Shown in pieces: positions 8,047 to 16,301 of a stretch of 64,000 nt of DNA; position 1 is the stretch's first letter, and every line of letters starts with the position of its first letter. This DNA is from Phocaeicola_A sp036804505. GTDB lineage: Bacteria; Bacteroidota; Bacteroidia; Bacteroidales; Bacteroidaceae. The stretch spans positions 1 to 64,000 of the forward strand of contig DAIRSI010000006.1 of the NCBI GenBank assembly GCA_036804505.1, read 5' to 3'. Position numbers and translations under genes: made by a program. The notes beneath the pieces were generated by a model, which saw nothing but the letters and a program-made list of their open reading frames with translations, was not told where the DNA came from and searched no databases.

Positions 8047-9425
8047 AATACATCACATCCAATCCTGCTTTATTATTCATAAGCAGTTTCTTTCTGGTCA
8101 TTTTGCTGGGGAGCCTTTTACTAATGCTCCCGCAAGCCACCCAACACGGAAGCAACTACATTGATGCCTTGTTCATCTCAACCAGTGCGGTTTGTGTTAC
8201 AGGGCTTTCAACCGTAGATACATCCAGTTTCTACACCCCATTCGGACAAGTCATCATCATGTGTCTTATCCAAATAGGAGGCTTGGGCATTCTGACCTTC
8301 ATCAGTTACTTCAGCTATTTTTTCAAAGGGAGCGCATCCTACAAAAGCCAGGAGATGATGGGGCAAATGAGCAATGTAGAAAAACTTCCAGATGTTTACC
8401 GGACATTAAGAAACATCTTGATTGTCACGTTTAGCATCGAAACATTTGGTGCCATTTTGATTTATTTCAGTATAGAAGAGTCTGCCGTTCCGTCCTTGTA
8501 CGACCGCATTTTCTTCTCGTTCTTCCATGCCATATCCGGATTCTGCAACGCCGGTTTCTCTCTGATGAAGAACGGGCTTTACGAACAACCGTTCCGATTC
8601 AACTATTGTTTCCAGCTATCCATTGCCTTGATGATTATTCTAGGTGGAATCGGATTCCCCATTATCTTCAATATCAGGAAATACATAGTCAACAAAACAG
8701 GAAACTTCTTCAGGAGATTATTCAAACAAAAAGAGACAATCTATAAAAGACGCCTCATCAGTTTAGACTCCTATCTTGCCATAGTAACCACATTCATCCT
8801 GCTGGTAGTTGGTACCGTTCTGATACTGGCATTCGAGTACAAAGGCGTTCTGTCCGAGCATGGCACATTTGGGAAAATAGTAATTGCCTTTTGTACTGCG
8901 GTCACACCTCGAACGGCGGGATTCAATTCTGTCGATATGGCTGCCTTGTCTCTTCCCGTTACTCTCACCATTATTTTTCTGATGTGGATTGGAGCCTCAC
9001 CGGCTTCAACCGGAGGCGGTATCAAGACAAATACTTTCGCCATTGCATGTTTGAACATTGCCAGTATGGTTAAAGGGAAAAGGCACGTGGAAGTTTTCCA
9101 CAGAGAAATATCCCACTACTCCATCAATCAAGCTTTTGTGGTGATTATGCTATCCATTTTTGTCATCTCACTAATCATATTCGGAATGACTCTTACCGAT
9201 GGAGACAAAGGCTTGCTAAGTATCCTTTTCGAAACGGTATCAGCCTACGGTACTGTCGGGCTCAGCCGAGGCATCACACCTACATTGAGCAATCCGGGAA
9301 AAATTCTCATCATTACAACAATGTTTTTAGGAAGAATGAGTACTTTCACGGTAATAGTAGCCTTCGTCAAAAGGGCTAGGGCTATGAAATATCATTATCC
9401 GAAAGAAAATGTATTAATCAATTAA
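8043..9425 (+). CDS. trkH: TrkH/KtrB-type potassium uptake membrane subunit
   Basis: The protein forms the K+ pathway in the inner membrane. Four P-loop-like repeats are visible, e.g. TSAVCVTGLSTVD near residue 50, FHAISGFCNAGFSL near 170, AVTPRTAGFNSVD near 290, and SAYGTVGLSRG near 400, each with the selectivity glycine. Length (460) fits KtrB better than the longer E. coli TrkH. The start codon overlaps the adaptor stop (ATGA) and a TrkA-type regulator follows after 12 bases, as expected for a Trk/Ktr system. What is odd is its translational coupling to a metal-efflux adaptor. Confidence 0.92.
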   Translation: MKYITSNPALLFISSFFLVILLGSLLLMLPQATQHGSNYIDALFISTSAVCVTGLSTVDTSSFYTPFGQVIIMCLIQIGGLGILTFISYFSYFFKGSASYKSQEMMGQMSNVEKLPDVYRTLRNILIVTFSIETFGAILIYFSIEESAVPSLYDRIFFSFFHAISGFCNAGFSLMKNGLYEQPFRFNYCFQLSIALMIILGGIGFPIIFNIRKYIVNKTGNFFRRLFKQKETIYKRRLISLDSYLAIVTTFILLVVGTVLILAFEYKGVLSEHGTFGKIVIAFCTAVTPRTAGFNSVDMAALSLPVTLTIIFLMWIGASPASTGGGIKTNTFAIACLNIASMVKGKRHVEVFHREISHYSINQAFVVIMLSIFVISLIIFGMTLTDGDKGLLSILFETVSAYGTVGLSRGITPTLSNPGKILIITTMFLGRMSTFTVIVAFVKRARAMKYHYPKENVLIN

Positions 9426-9437
9426 AAGAAGAAATAT

Positions 9438-10121
9438 ATGAAATTCATCGTTATCGGCTTAGGACAATTCGGCTTATCTTTAGCCGTCAAACTAGCCCAA
9501 TATGGGCATGAAGTCATCGGTGTAGACAAGAACATGCGAAAGGTCGAAGAAATAAAAGACAAGATATCCTATTCCATTTGCCTGGATAGCAAAGAAGCAT
9601 CGGCATTGGAAAGTCTGCCCTTGGAAAATACCGATGTAGTCGTAGTGTGCATAGCCAATGAAGGCGACAATATCCTTACAACAGCCCTATTAAAAAAAGC
9701 CAATGTGAAGCGGGTTATCAGCAGATCAGTTTCCTCTCTGCAGGACAATGTGCTCGAAGCTATGGGAATAACAGAGATATTCAAGCCGGAAAAGGAATCG
9801 GCCGAACGCTGGGCATTCAAACTTTCGACTACCAACTATATCAACTTGTTCGAAGTAACAAAATCATACAGCATTGCCGAAATAAAAGTTCCGACTCCCT
9901 TCGTAGGGAAAACCGTCAGAGAGATAGGAATGAACAAAAAATATAACATTATCTTATTGACAAAACTGACACCCATTGAAAACCAGAACCATTTGGGAAT
10001 CAAAACACAAGACCTCATGTCCGGCGAAGCTATCACCGCCGATACTATTTTGGAGAAAAATGACATTATTGTTCTCTATGGACATAAAAAAGATATCAGC
10101 AAGATAATTGAACATTGTTAA
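9438..10121 (+). CDS. trkA: TrkA/KtrA-type potassium uptake regulatory subunit
   Basis: A cytoplasmic ring-forming regulator that gates the TrkH/KtrB channel in response to bound nucleotide. The N-terminal RCK-N Rossmann domain begins with GLGQFGLSLA (residues 7-16), ending in the acidic residue of GVDKN; the C-terminal RCK-C domain starts near 150 (IAEIKVPTPFVGKTVREIG). The 227-residue size is that of a single-RCK KtrA protein. It is the last gene of the efflux/potassium operon; no obvious hairpin terminator follows directly. Confidence 0.9.
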   Translation: MKFIVIGLGQFGLSLAVKLAQYGHEVIGVDKNMRKVEEIKDKISYSICLDSKEASALESLPLENTDVVVVCIANEGDNILTTALLKKANVKRVISRSVSSLQDNVLEAMGITEIFKPEKESAERWAFKLSTTNYINLFEVTKSYSIAEIKVPTPFVGKTVREIGMNKKYNIILLTKLTPIENQNHLGIKTQDLMSGEAITADTILEKNDIIVLYGHKKDISKIIEHC

Positions 10122-10206
10122 ATCTTTCATTTCGCTTTTTAACAATAAAGATAACAAGGAAATCTTCAATTTTCGGAATAATGTAATAGACAAAAAAGCC
10201 TGTAGA

Positions 10207-10373
10207 ATGAAATCCAGACACCTTATAATCTTTATCATCCTTCTTTTTACCTGAATGAAGGTCTTCAGGCAAAAAAGAAAGAAGAGCCTGCTAAGGAAAA
10301 CAAAGAGCAGGTTATGGATGGCCTGTACGGGATCTACAAAGCAAATTTTGTTACCAATACTGAACACAATTAA
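10207..10373 (+). pseudogene. Small secreted protein, frameshifted at a T run
   Basis: ATG at 10207 opens MKSRHLIIFIILLFT, a hydrophobic signal-peptide core, and then hits TGA at 10252. If the run of five T at 10244-10248 had one more T, the frame would continue YLNEGLQA, a good signal-peptidase site, then KKKEEPAKENKEQ and VMDGLYGIYKANFVTNTEHN up to TAA at 10371-10373, giving about 55 residues. The coherence of both halves suggests a real small exported protein that is inactive in this sequence, through mutation or a sequencing error. Its function is unknown. Confidence 0.4.
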
Positions 10374-10595
10374 TGTTTAAACAGCCTTTTATTAATGTTT
10401 AAACAAGCAGAAATTAATCCTTATATCTGCAGACATTAATTATATCATTGCAGTGCTAGAACTATCGCATTGCAGTGCTATAGTTATCGCATTGCAATGA
10501 TAGAGTTATCGCATTGCATTGCGATAACTAATTATTACACATTAAAGGGATAATTATTAAGCACAAAAGGATTAATTAGAAAGCAATATTCACAC
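10369..10595. repeat. Tandem array of about ten 22-bp units (array B)
   Basis: Units start at 10369, 10391, 10413, about 10442, then 10464, 10486, 10508, 10530, 10552 and 10574. The first three begin ATTAAT (two of them ATTAATGTTTAAACA), the middle units ATCGCATTGC or ATCATTGC, and the last three AATTA. The sequence type changes along the array while the step stays 22 bp, with one 7-bp slip near 10435-10441. The middle units carry dyads; the strongest is AGTTATCGCA at 10504-10513 with its exact reverse complement at 10520-10529. It ends about 50 bp before the next promoter. Confidence 0.75.
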
Positions 10596-10645
10596 AAGTA
10601 ACCGGATTATTTCCCCATTACATTGAATTAGTTAATAAGCTTCGA

Positions 10646-10676
10646 TTTGCCCAATAAATAAAATGATATAACTTTG
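10646..10676 (+). promoter_or_regulatory. Bacteroides-type promoter of the fetAB-like pair
   Basis: TTTG at 10646-10649, a 19-base spacer and TAACTTTG at 10669-10676 match the Bacteroides housekeeping consensus. The start codon is at 10684, only 7 bases beyond the -7 element, so the mRNA leader would be nearly absent. Confidence 0.7.
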
Positions 10677-10683
10677 CATCATT

Positions 10684-11310
10684 ATGTTGGAAATAAGAAA
10701 AGCCGGTATCGGCTATGACAGTAAAATCATATTCAGTGATGTGGACTTTCTTCTCGAGGAAGGAAAATTAGGATGCATTATAGGGAAGTCGGGGAGTGGA
10801 AAGACATCCTTGCTACGTGCCATATTAGGCTTTGTACCTTTGCTTTCCGGCGAGATCCTTTTCAATGGAAGTGTGTTGACTCCACAATCTGCCGAAACCT
10901 TGCGAAAGGACATGGCTTATTTACCCCAAGAACTTGCCCTGCCAGCGGAATGGGTAAAGGAGATGGCGGATATACCTTTCTTATTAAAAGCAAATAAAAA
11001 GCTCCATAGCCGAATGGAAAAAGAATTGCCTCAGGTATTGGAGTCGTTAGGTCTGGAGGATGACATTTTGCAAAAGCGTGCTCGTGAGATTTCGGGAGGC
11101 CAAAGGCAAAGAGTAATGCTGGCCATAAGCATGCTGCTCGGGAAAAAACTGATTTTAGTTGATGAACCGACATCCGCTCTCGATGCCGATGCGTGCGGAA
11201 AGGTTCTGAACTTGTTTAGAACGACATGCAAACAAGGAACCATGGTACTTGCCGTGACGCACGATCCAGAGTTTGCACATTCTTGTGATAAAATACTTCA
11301 AATAGATTAG
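10684..11310 (+). CDS. fetA: ABC exporter ATPase, FetA/YbbL type
   Basis: The ATPase has Walker A GKSGSGKT (34-41), the Q-loop in MAYLPQE, the signature SGGQRQRV, Walker B LILVDEPTSALD and the switch His in VTHD. At 208 residues it is a minimal nucleotide-binding subunit. The next gene, 4 bases away, is a UPF0014/FetB-type permease, so the pair corresponds to the FetAB system, which in E. coli has been linked to iron export and oxidative stress. The substrate here is inferred only from that homology. Confidence 0.8.
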   Translation: MLEIRKAGIGYDSKIIFSDVDFLLEEGKLGCIIGKSGSGKTSLLRAILGFVPLLSGEILFNGSVLTPQSAETLRKDMAYLPQELALPAEWVKEMADIPFLLKANKKLHSRMEKELPQVLESLGLEDDILQKRAREISGGQRQRVMLAISMLLGKKLILVDEPTSALDADACGKVLNLFRTTCKQGTMVLAVTHDPEFAHSCDKILQID

Positions 11311-11314
11311 AACG

Positions 11315-12112
11315 ATGGGAACAATGGATATTGACTACTTGAGCCTTGCCGTCGGTTTTCTGCTGATGGGTATTCCTCTCTTCTATCTTTGGAAGTTCAA
11401 GACAGGATTGGTGAAAGCCACCTTGATTGGAGCCGGCAGAATGATTGTGCAACTATTCCTCATTGGGCTCTACCTGAAATACTTGTTTTTCTGGGACAAC
11501 CCGTTCATCAATTTCGCCTGGGTACTCATCATGGTTGCTGTGGCTTCGGAAACCGCTCTGAGCAGGACCCACCTGAAACGACGACTACTGATGATGCCCG
11601 TCGCCTTGGGATTCTTGATCAGTTCCATACTTATCGGATTTTATTTCCTAGGGATGGTACTTCATCTGAACAATGTGTTCAGTGCCCAATACTTCATTCC
11701 CATCTTCGGAATCATCATGGGAAATATGCTGGGCTCCAATGTCATCGCCCTCAACACCTTTTATGACGGAGTCCGACGCGAACGGCAACTGTACTATTAT
11801 CTGCTGGGCAACGGGGCAACACGGCTGGAAGCTCTCGCTCCGTTCATCAGGAATGCTCTTGTCAAATCCTTTAGCCCTACGATTGCCAACATGGCTGTCA
11901 TGGGACTCGTAGCACTACCGGGCACCATGATCGGACAGATACTGGGAGGAAGCAGTCCGAATGTGGCCATCAAATATCAGATGATGATTATCGTGATAAC
12001 CGTTTCGGCAAGCATGTTATCACTCATGATTTGCATTTCGCTTTCCATCCGGAGGTCATTCGATGCATACGGGAACCTAAAATCGGTATTCATGGAAGAA
12101 AAGATAAAATAA
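11315..12112 (+). CDS. fetB: ABC exporter permease, FetB/YbbM (UPF0014) family
   Basis: A 265-residue inner-membrane protein with about seven hydrophobic segments. Family features include GAGRMIVQLFLIGLYLKYLF near the start, GNMLGSNVIALN in the centre, and ATRLEALAPFIRNA and MAVMGLVALPGTMIGQILGG in the second half; these are the conserved UPF0014 stretches. It is paired with the ATPase just upstream. A second in-frame Met three codons on (11324) could also be the start. Confidence 0.85.
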   Translation: MGTMDIDYLSLAVGFLLMGIPLFYLWKFKTGLVKATLIGAGRMIVQLFLIGLYLKYLFFWDNPFINFAWVLIMVAVASETALSRTHLKRRLLMMPVALGFLISSILIGFYFLGMVLHLNNVFSAQYFIPIFGIIMGNMLGSNVIALNTFYDGVRRERQLYYYLLGNGATRLEALAPFIRNALVKSFSPTIANMAVMGLVALPGTMIGQILGGSSPNVAIKYQMMIIVITVSASMLSLMICISLSIRRSFDAYGNLKSVFMEEKIK

Positions 12113-12149
12113 TATTATTTATAAATACAAAAAGTTTTAAAATTTATAC

Positions 12150-12157
12150 TATCTTTG
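12150..12157 (+). promoter_or_regulatory. Candidate -7 element before the AraC/VanX operon
   Basis: TATCTTTG fits TAnnTTTG and lies 31 bases before the ATG at 12189. The upstream box is only a T-rich stretch (around 12134), not a clear TTTG. Confidence 0.45.
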
Positions 12158-12188
12158 CAGAGAAAGTTGCTCGAATTTAACAATAGTA

Positions 12189-13340
12189 ATGACTGACTGG
12201 CTAGAAATTTTTTATTTAGGCTTTGCATTCGTCTGGATTGTACTCACCGTTCTCGCTCTGCAGATAGGGAAAGGTATCCAAGATAAGATTTTTTTTCGGA
12301 CAAAAATTTGTCTGACGGCTCTTTTTATGCTTACCGCCATTACAGCCATAGCATCTCTCCTTTTCGGGAAAATAAAGGACGGACACATTGAAATACTCAA
12401 TACAGCCACACTCTTATTATATTATATTGGTATACAAATCATTCTCTTTGAACTACAAGTGTTGTACCGATCAAAATATCTGAACTATCACTACATCATC
12501 TTGCCGAATATACCGGTTGCCACCCTGATTATTCCCTATATGCTTTTTCATTTCGAAGGTCACTTTGCTTCCTACTATTCGCTATCGCAATTTAAATATG
12601 CGCTACTGAACATGGATGAATACGTCATATTCCGACTATATATACTACTCACCATGGGCATCAGTCTGGGATACGTAGTAGTCCTCGTAGTTAGGGCCCG
12701 AAAGGAATTTCTTCTCCTTATCAACAATAATTACACGGAAATAGACATTATGTGTGTTAAAGAGAGTAAGAAAATTGCATTGTGGGCAATAGCGGCCTGT
12801 ATTCCTATTTTCCTGAGCAACATCTTTGTCTCGCCATACCTGGAAGTCCTGATATTCAGCGTTCTCACCGTTCTTTACTGTTATCTGGTACAAGGATTCC
12901 ATAAATACACTACCACATTGAAGCAGACAAGCGAATTCATGGAAAGCGAACAGAACGACGAACTGGAAGCACAAACCAGTACTTTCAATATTCAAGAACT
13001 GGAAGGAATGATTGCCCCTATGGTGGAAGCCTGGACAAAGTTGGATACCAAACCTTTCCTACGCAATGGTATCACCCTGCAGGAAGCCGCCGAAATGATG
13101 GATGTACCCAGAAAAGATCTCTCTGCCTACATACGAAAAATATTAAACGTGAACTTTTTCTACTGGATTAATTCGCTCCGAATAGAAGAATGCAAGCGCC
13201 TGATAAAGGAACAAAAGCTAAATTTTACTGAAATTGCCGATGAATGCGGGTTCGCGGACCTGGCAACCATGAGCAAAGCATTCAAGAAAATCTGCGGCGT
13301 TTCACCCAGCGCATATAAAAAAGAAATCAAATTGTCATGA
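12189..13340 (+). CDS. Membrane-bound AraC-family transcriptional regulator
   Basis: Residues 1 to about 235 contain roughly seven hydrophobic segments; the C-terminal ~100 residues are an AraC-type DNA-binding domain with two helix-turn-helices (TLQEAAEMMDVPRKDLSAYI, then FTEIADECGFADLATMSKAF) and the closing CGVSPSAYKKE. The layout suggests a sensor embedded in the inner membrane whose DNA-binding part stays in the cytoplasm. The stop overlaps the start of the VanX-like gene by 4 bases (ATGA at 13337), so the two are probably made together and may share a signal related to the cell envelope; this link is an inference. Confidence 0.82.
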   Translation: MTDWLEIFYLGFAFVWIVLTVLALQIGKGIQDKIFFRTKICLTALFMLTAITAIASLLFGKIKDGHIEILNTATLLLYYIGIQIILFELQVLYRSKYLNYHYIILPNIPVATLIIPYMLFHFEGHFASYYSLSQFKYALLNMDEYVIFRLYILLTMGISLGYVVVLVVRARKEFLLLINNNYTEIDIMCVKESKKIALWAIAACIPIFLSNIFVSPYLEVLIFSVLTVLYCYLVQGFHKYTTTLKQTSEFMESEQNDELEAQTSTFNIQELEGMIAPMVEAWTKLDTKPFLRNGITLQEAAEMMDVPRKDLSAYIRKILNVNFFYWINSLRIEECKRLIKEQKLNFTEIADECGFADLATMSKAFKKICGVSPSAYKKEIKLS

Positions 13341-14014
13341 AAATAAAAAGATTATACCTTCCGGTTATTTTCTGCTTTATTCTCATCCCGTTCTGTTCTG
13401 CGCAAAAGAGCAAGACGGAACTGAGCATGGAAAAAGCAGGATTTGAAAATATCCGGGAAAAAGACCCGAATATCAAAGTGAGCCTGATGTACGGACGTCC
13501 CGACAACTTTACCGGGAAATTGCTTTACACGGACCTCCATCAAGCCTATCTGCACCCGAAAGCTCTTGCAGCCCTCATCAAAGCCCAAAAGATTTTGAAA
13601 AAATATAATACGGATTTCTCACTCATTGTTTTCGATGCCGCCAGACCCATGAGCATACAACAAAGAATGTGGGATGCAGTGAAAGGAACATCGAAATCAC
13701 CTTATGTCTCAAATCCTTCACATGGCGGAGGGCTTCACAATTACGGCCTCGCAGTGGATATTTCCATTGCGAACGAAAAGGGAGATACGATTGATATGGG
13801 TACTAAAGTTGACTATCTGGGTAAAAGAGCGCACATTGACAACGAAGCCCTCATGGTAAAGAAAGGCTGGATGAGCAACAAAGCACGGGAGAACCGGTTG
13901 CTGCTGCGCAAAGTGATGAGAGAAGCCGGTTTCCATGCATTACGCTCGGAATGGTGGCATTTCAATTACTGCAGTCGTGCTACAGCCAAAGCTCATTACA
14001 AAGTGATACATTGA
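13337..14014 (+). CDS. D-Ala-D-Ala dipeptidase-like M15 peptidase (VanX/DdpX type)
   Basis: A zinc dipeptidase of the M15D family that splits D-Ala-D-Ala. An N-terminal signal peptide (to about residue 22, FCSA then QKS) places it in the periplasm. Motifs: Arg103 in DAARPMS (transition-state arginine of VanX), zinc ligands His134 and Asp141 in HNYGLAVD, and catalytic Glu205 plus third ligand His208 in EWWH. A periplasmic location points to peptidoglycan or dipeptide turnover rather than vancomycin resistance; no vanH/vanA partners lie nearby. Confidence 0.88.
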   Translation: MKIKRLYLPVIFCFILIPFCSAQKSKTELSMEKAGFENIREKDPNIKVSLMYGRPDNFTGKLLYTDLHQAYLHPKALAALIKAQKILKKYNTDFSLIVFDAARPMSIQQRMWDAVKGTSKSPYVSNPSHGGGLHNYGLAVDISIANEKGDTIDMGTKVDYLGKRAHIDNEALMVKKGWMSNKARENRLLLRKVMREAGFHALRSEWWHFNYCSRATAKAHYKVIH

Positions 14015-14021
14015 AAAAGAT

Positions 14022-15212
14022 ATGGTTGAACTATCGGAAAAAGAACGCGCTTTCATCGAGAAAAACAGAGGTTACGAAATTAGGAAACTGGCTCTGCAAA
14101 TGGATAATGGACGAATGGAAAGACCTTCTTTCGTTCTTGACCAAATTGCCGGTTGGCAAACAGCCGTAGAGAAGTTGCCTTCATGGGCCGCCTGTCCCGA
14201 TGTTCTGTATCCTGCACACCTCAGTATGGAGCAATGCTCCAGTGAAGCGACTGCTGCCTACAAGGCGCAGCTAATATCTTCGACAGGAGATATGAACAGC
14301 CTCGTCGACTTGACAGCAGGTTTCGGGGTGGACTTTACGATTATTGCCCGCCTATTCAAAGAATCGACCTTTGTAGAAAGACAAAAGGAATTATCCGGAA
14401 TAGTCAGTCACAATCTTCCTTTGCTCGGTATAAAGAATGCCAAAACCATCCATGGCGACGGGATGGAATATCTGAAAAATATGAATCCAGTGGATTGGAT
14501 TTTCATAGACCCTGCACGGAGAAACGAACACGGAGGCAAATGTGTTGCTATAAGTGACTGTGAACCCGATATCACAAGATGGGCATCTGTTCTTAGAATG
14601 AAAAGCAAGCACACTTTGGTCAAACTATCCCCCATGCTCGACATCAGCATGGCCATAAAAGAGCTGGATGGAATCAGTCAGGTACACGTGGTATCCGTAG
14701 ACAATGAATGCAAAGAACTGCTCCTTGTCGTTGACGGGACAAAAAAAGAACCTGTTCTAAGCACTGTGAACCTCATCGGCAAAGAATCCCAGATTTTCCA
14801 ATTCACACAAAGTTCCGAAGCGGATTCTCCTTGCCGTTTTTGCGATGAATTGAGTGAATATCTTTACGAGCCAAATGCTTCCTTGCTGAAAGCAGGCGCT
14901 TTCCGGAGTCTCTCTTCCCACTTTCACATAGAGAAGTTACATCCTAACAGCCATCTCTACACATCTTCCGTTCTGAACAAAGATTTTCCCGGACGCATTT
15001 TCCATATAGAAAGTTTTTGCCACTTTGGGAAAAAAGAGATGAAAGCCGGTCTGTCAGGGATAGAAAAAGCAAATATTGCTATCAGAAATTTCCCTTTGAG
15101 CGTGCAGGAAATACGCAAGCGGACCAAAATTTCGGACGGTGGCGAATGGTATCTGTTTGCCACGACATTGAAACAGGAAGAGAAAGTACTCATCAAATGC
15201 AAAAAAGCGTAA
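14022..15212 (+). CDS. Class I SAM-dependent methyltransferase with THUMP-like C-terminus
   Basis: The 396-residue cytoplasmic protein has a helical N-terminal region (1-70), a Rossmann methyltransferase core with the SAM loop DLTAGFGVDF (about 92-101), a second acidic strand at FVERQKEL and the catalytic-type motif IFIDPARR (about 165-172). The DPARR form is shared with a Bacteroidetes family described as THUMP-like or PG_1098-like methyltransferases. The substrate is unknown, probably RNA. The gene starts 7 bases after the dipeptidase stop and is likely cotranscribed. Confidence 0.75.
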   Translation: MVELSEKERAFIEKNRGYEIRKLALQMDNGRMERPSFVLDQIAGWQTAVEKLPSWAACPDVLYPAHLSMEQCSSEATAAYKAQLISSTGDMNSLVDLTAGFGVDFTIIARLFKESTFVERQKELSGIVSHNLPLLGIKNAKTIHGDGMEYLKNMNPVDWIFIDPARRNEHGGKCVAISDCEPDITRWASVLRMKSKHTLVKLSPMLDISMAIKELDGISQVHVVSVDNECKELLLVVDGTKKEPVLSTVNLIGKESQIFQFTQSSEADSPCRFCDELSEYLYEPNASLLKAGAFRSLSSHFHIEKLHPNSHLYTSSVLNKDFPGRIFHIESFCHFGKKEMKAGLSGIEKANIAIRNFPLSVQEIRKRTKISDGGEWYLFATTLKQEEKVLIKCKKA

Positions 15213-15240
15213 AAGGAGAGATTGTCTGATATTTTATAAT

Positions 15241-15248
15241 TATTTTTG
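15241..15248 (+). promoter_or_regulatory. Candidate -7 element of the Ca/Na antiporter gene
   Basis: TATTTTTG matches TAnnTTTG, 24 bases before the ATG. A TTG at 15222-15224 lies a little too close (16-base gap) for a standard upstream box. Confidence 0.4.
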
Positions 15249-15272
15249 CACTCAAATTATTAATTTAACTTT

Positions 15273-16232
15273 ATGCTGAATTCATTATTCCTGATTATTG
15301 GGCTCGTTCTGATTCTGTGGGGAGCCAATGCGCTGACTGACGGAGCTTCCTCTGTTGCCAAACGCTTCAATGTGTCCGATTTGGTTATCGGACTTACTAT
15401 CGTAGCATTCGGAACATCAGCCCCAGAGTTTATTATCAGCCTTTTGGCTGCTATCAAGGGAAGCAGTGACATAGCCATAGGAAATATCGTGGGAAGCAAT
15501 ATCTTCAATGTCCTCATCATTTTGGGCATTACTGCCATGATCATTCCCCTTCGAGTTGCCAAGAGCACGCTCTACAAAGAAATACCTTTTGCTCTTCTAG
15601 CCTCCATCGTACTGTATATCTGTGCCAGTGACAAACTGATAAACAACGACCCCGTGAATATAATCAGCAGATCCGACGGATTTATTTTCCTTGGCTTCTT
15701 CATTATTTTCATTGCCTACACCATGGCCATAGCACACAATAAGGAAGAAGGTGCGGAAGATTCCGTGACTAAAGAAATGCCGGGATGGAAATCGGGGCTG
15801 TTCATTCTTTTGGGATTAGCTGCCTTGATTGGTGGAGGAAACCTGTTCGTTGACGGGGCATCGGGAATTGCACGTGATTTGGGAGTCAGAGAATCCGTTA
15901 TCGGTCTTACTCTGGTTGCCGGTGGAACGTCACTGCCGGAACTGGCAACGTCACTGACTGCCGCACTCAAGAAGAAGCCGGGCATGGCCATTGGCAATGT
16001 GGTGGGAAGCAACCTGTTCAATATATTTTTCGTTCTAGGCTGCAGCGCAAGCATACGTCCGCTTCCTGTTGGAAACATCACGCCGTTGGATTTTTATGTT
16101 CTCATAGGTTCCAGTCTTTTGCTTTGGATTACAGGCAAATTCTTTGGAAAGAAAACCATCAACAGAACAGAAGGAGCCTTTATGGTGGTTTGTTTCGTCG
16201 CTTACACCACTTATCTCATTATTAAGCAGTAG
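15273..16232 (+). CDS. Calcium/sodium antiporter (CaCA family, YrbG type)
   Basis: A 319-residue inner-membrane exchanger with two inverted halves. Each half carries the alpha-repeat: VAFGTSAPEF with GNIVGSNIFNVLIILG near residues 45-85, and VAGGTSLPEL with GNVVGSNLFNIFFVLG near 210-255. The acidic residues of GTSxPE coordinate the cation. A TATTTTTG element at 15241-15248 could give it its own promoter. Confidence 0.92.
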   Translation: MLNSLFLIIGLVLILWGANALTDGASSVAKRFNVSDLVIGLTIVAFGTSAPEFIISLLAAIKGSSDIAIGNIVGSNIFNVLIILGITAMIIPLRVAKSTLYKEIPFALLASIVLYICASDKLINNDPVNIISRSDGFIFLGFFIIFIAYTMAIAHNKEEGAEDSVTKEMPGWKSGLFILLGLAALIGGGNLFVDGASGIARDLGVRESVIGLTLVAGGTSLPELATSLTAALKKKPGMAIGNVVGSNLFNIFFVLGCSASIRPLPVGNITPLDFYVLIGSSLLLWITGKFFGKKTINRTEGAFMVVCFVAYTTYLIIKQ

Positions 16233-16301
16233 ATTTGCAGTATTTTTCATAAAAAAATTGTATCTTTACTGCCAAATCCATTTAATAAAAAAAGACCGAA
16301 T

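Larger units (their letters stand above)
10122..10683. other. Intergenic region with gene remnant, 22-bp array and promoter
   Basis: Between trkA and the fetAB-like pair lie a frameshifted small secreted-protein gene (10207-10373), a long 22-bp-period array (10369-10595) and a consensus-type promoter (10646-10676). No intact coding gene was found. Confidence 0.6.

Noticed and set aside
10369..10595. CRISPR array
   Set aside because: Units are adjacent without unique spacers, drift in sequence, and no cas genes are present; same reasoning for the other 22-bp arrays.
13337..14014. Vancomycin resistance cluster
   Set aside because: Only the VanX-like dipeptidase is present; no vanH, vanA/B ligase or vanRS genes adjoin, and the protein is exported.
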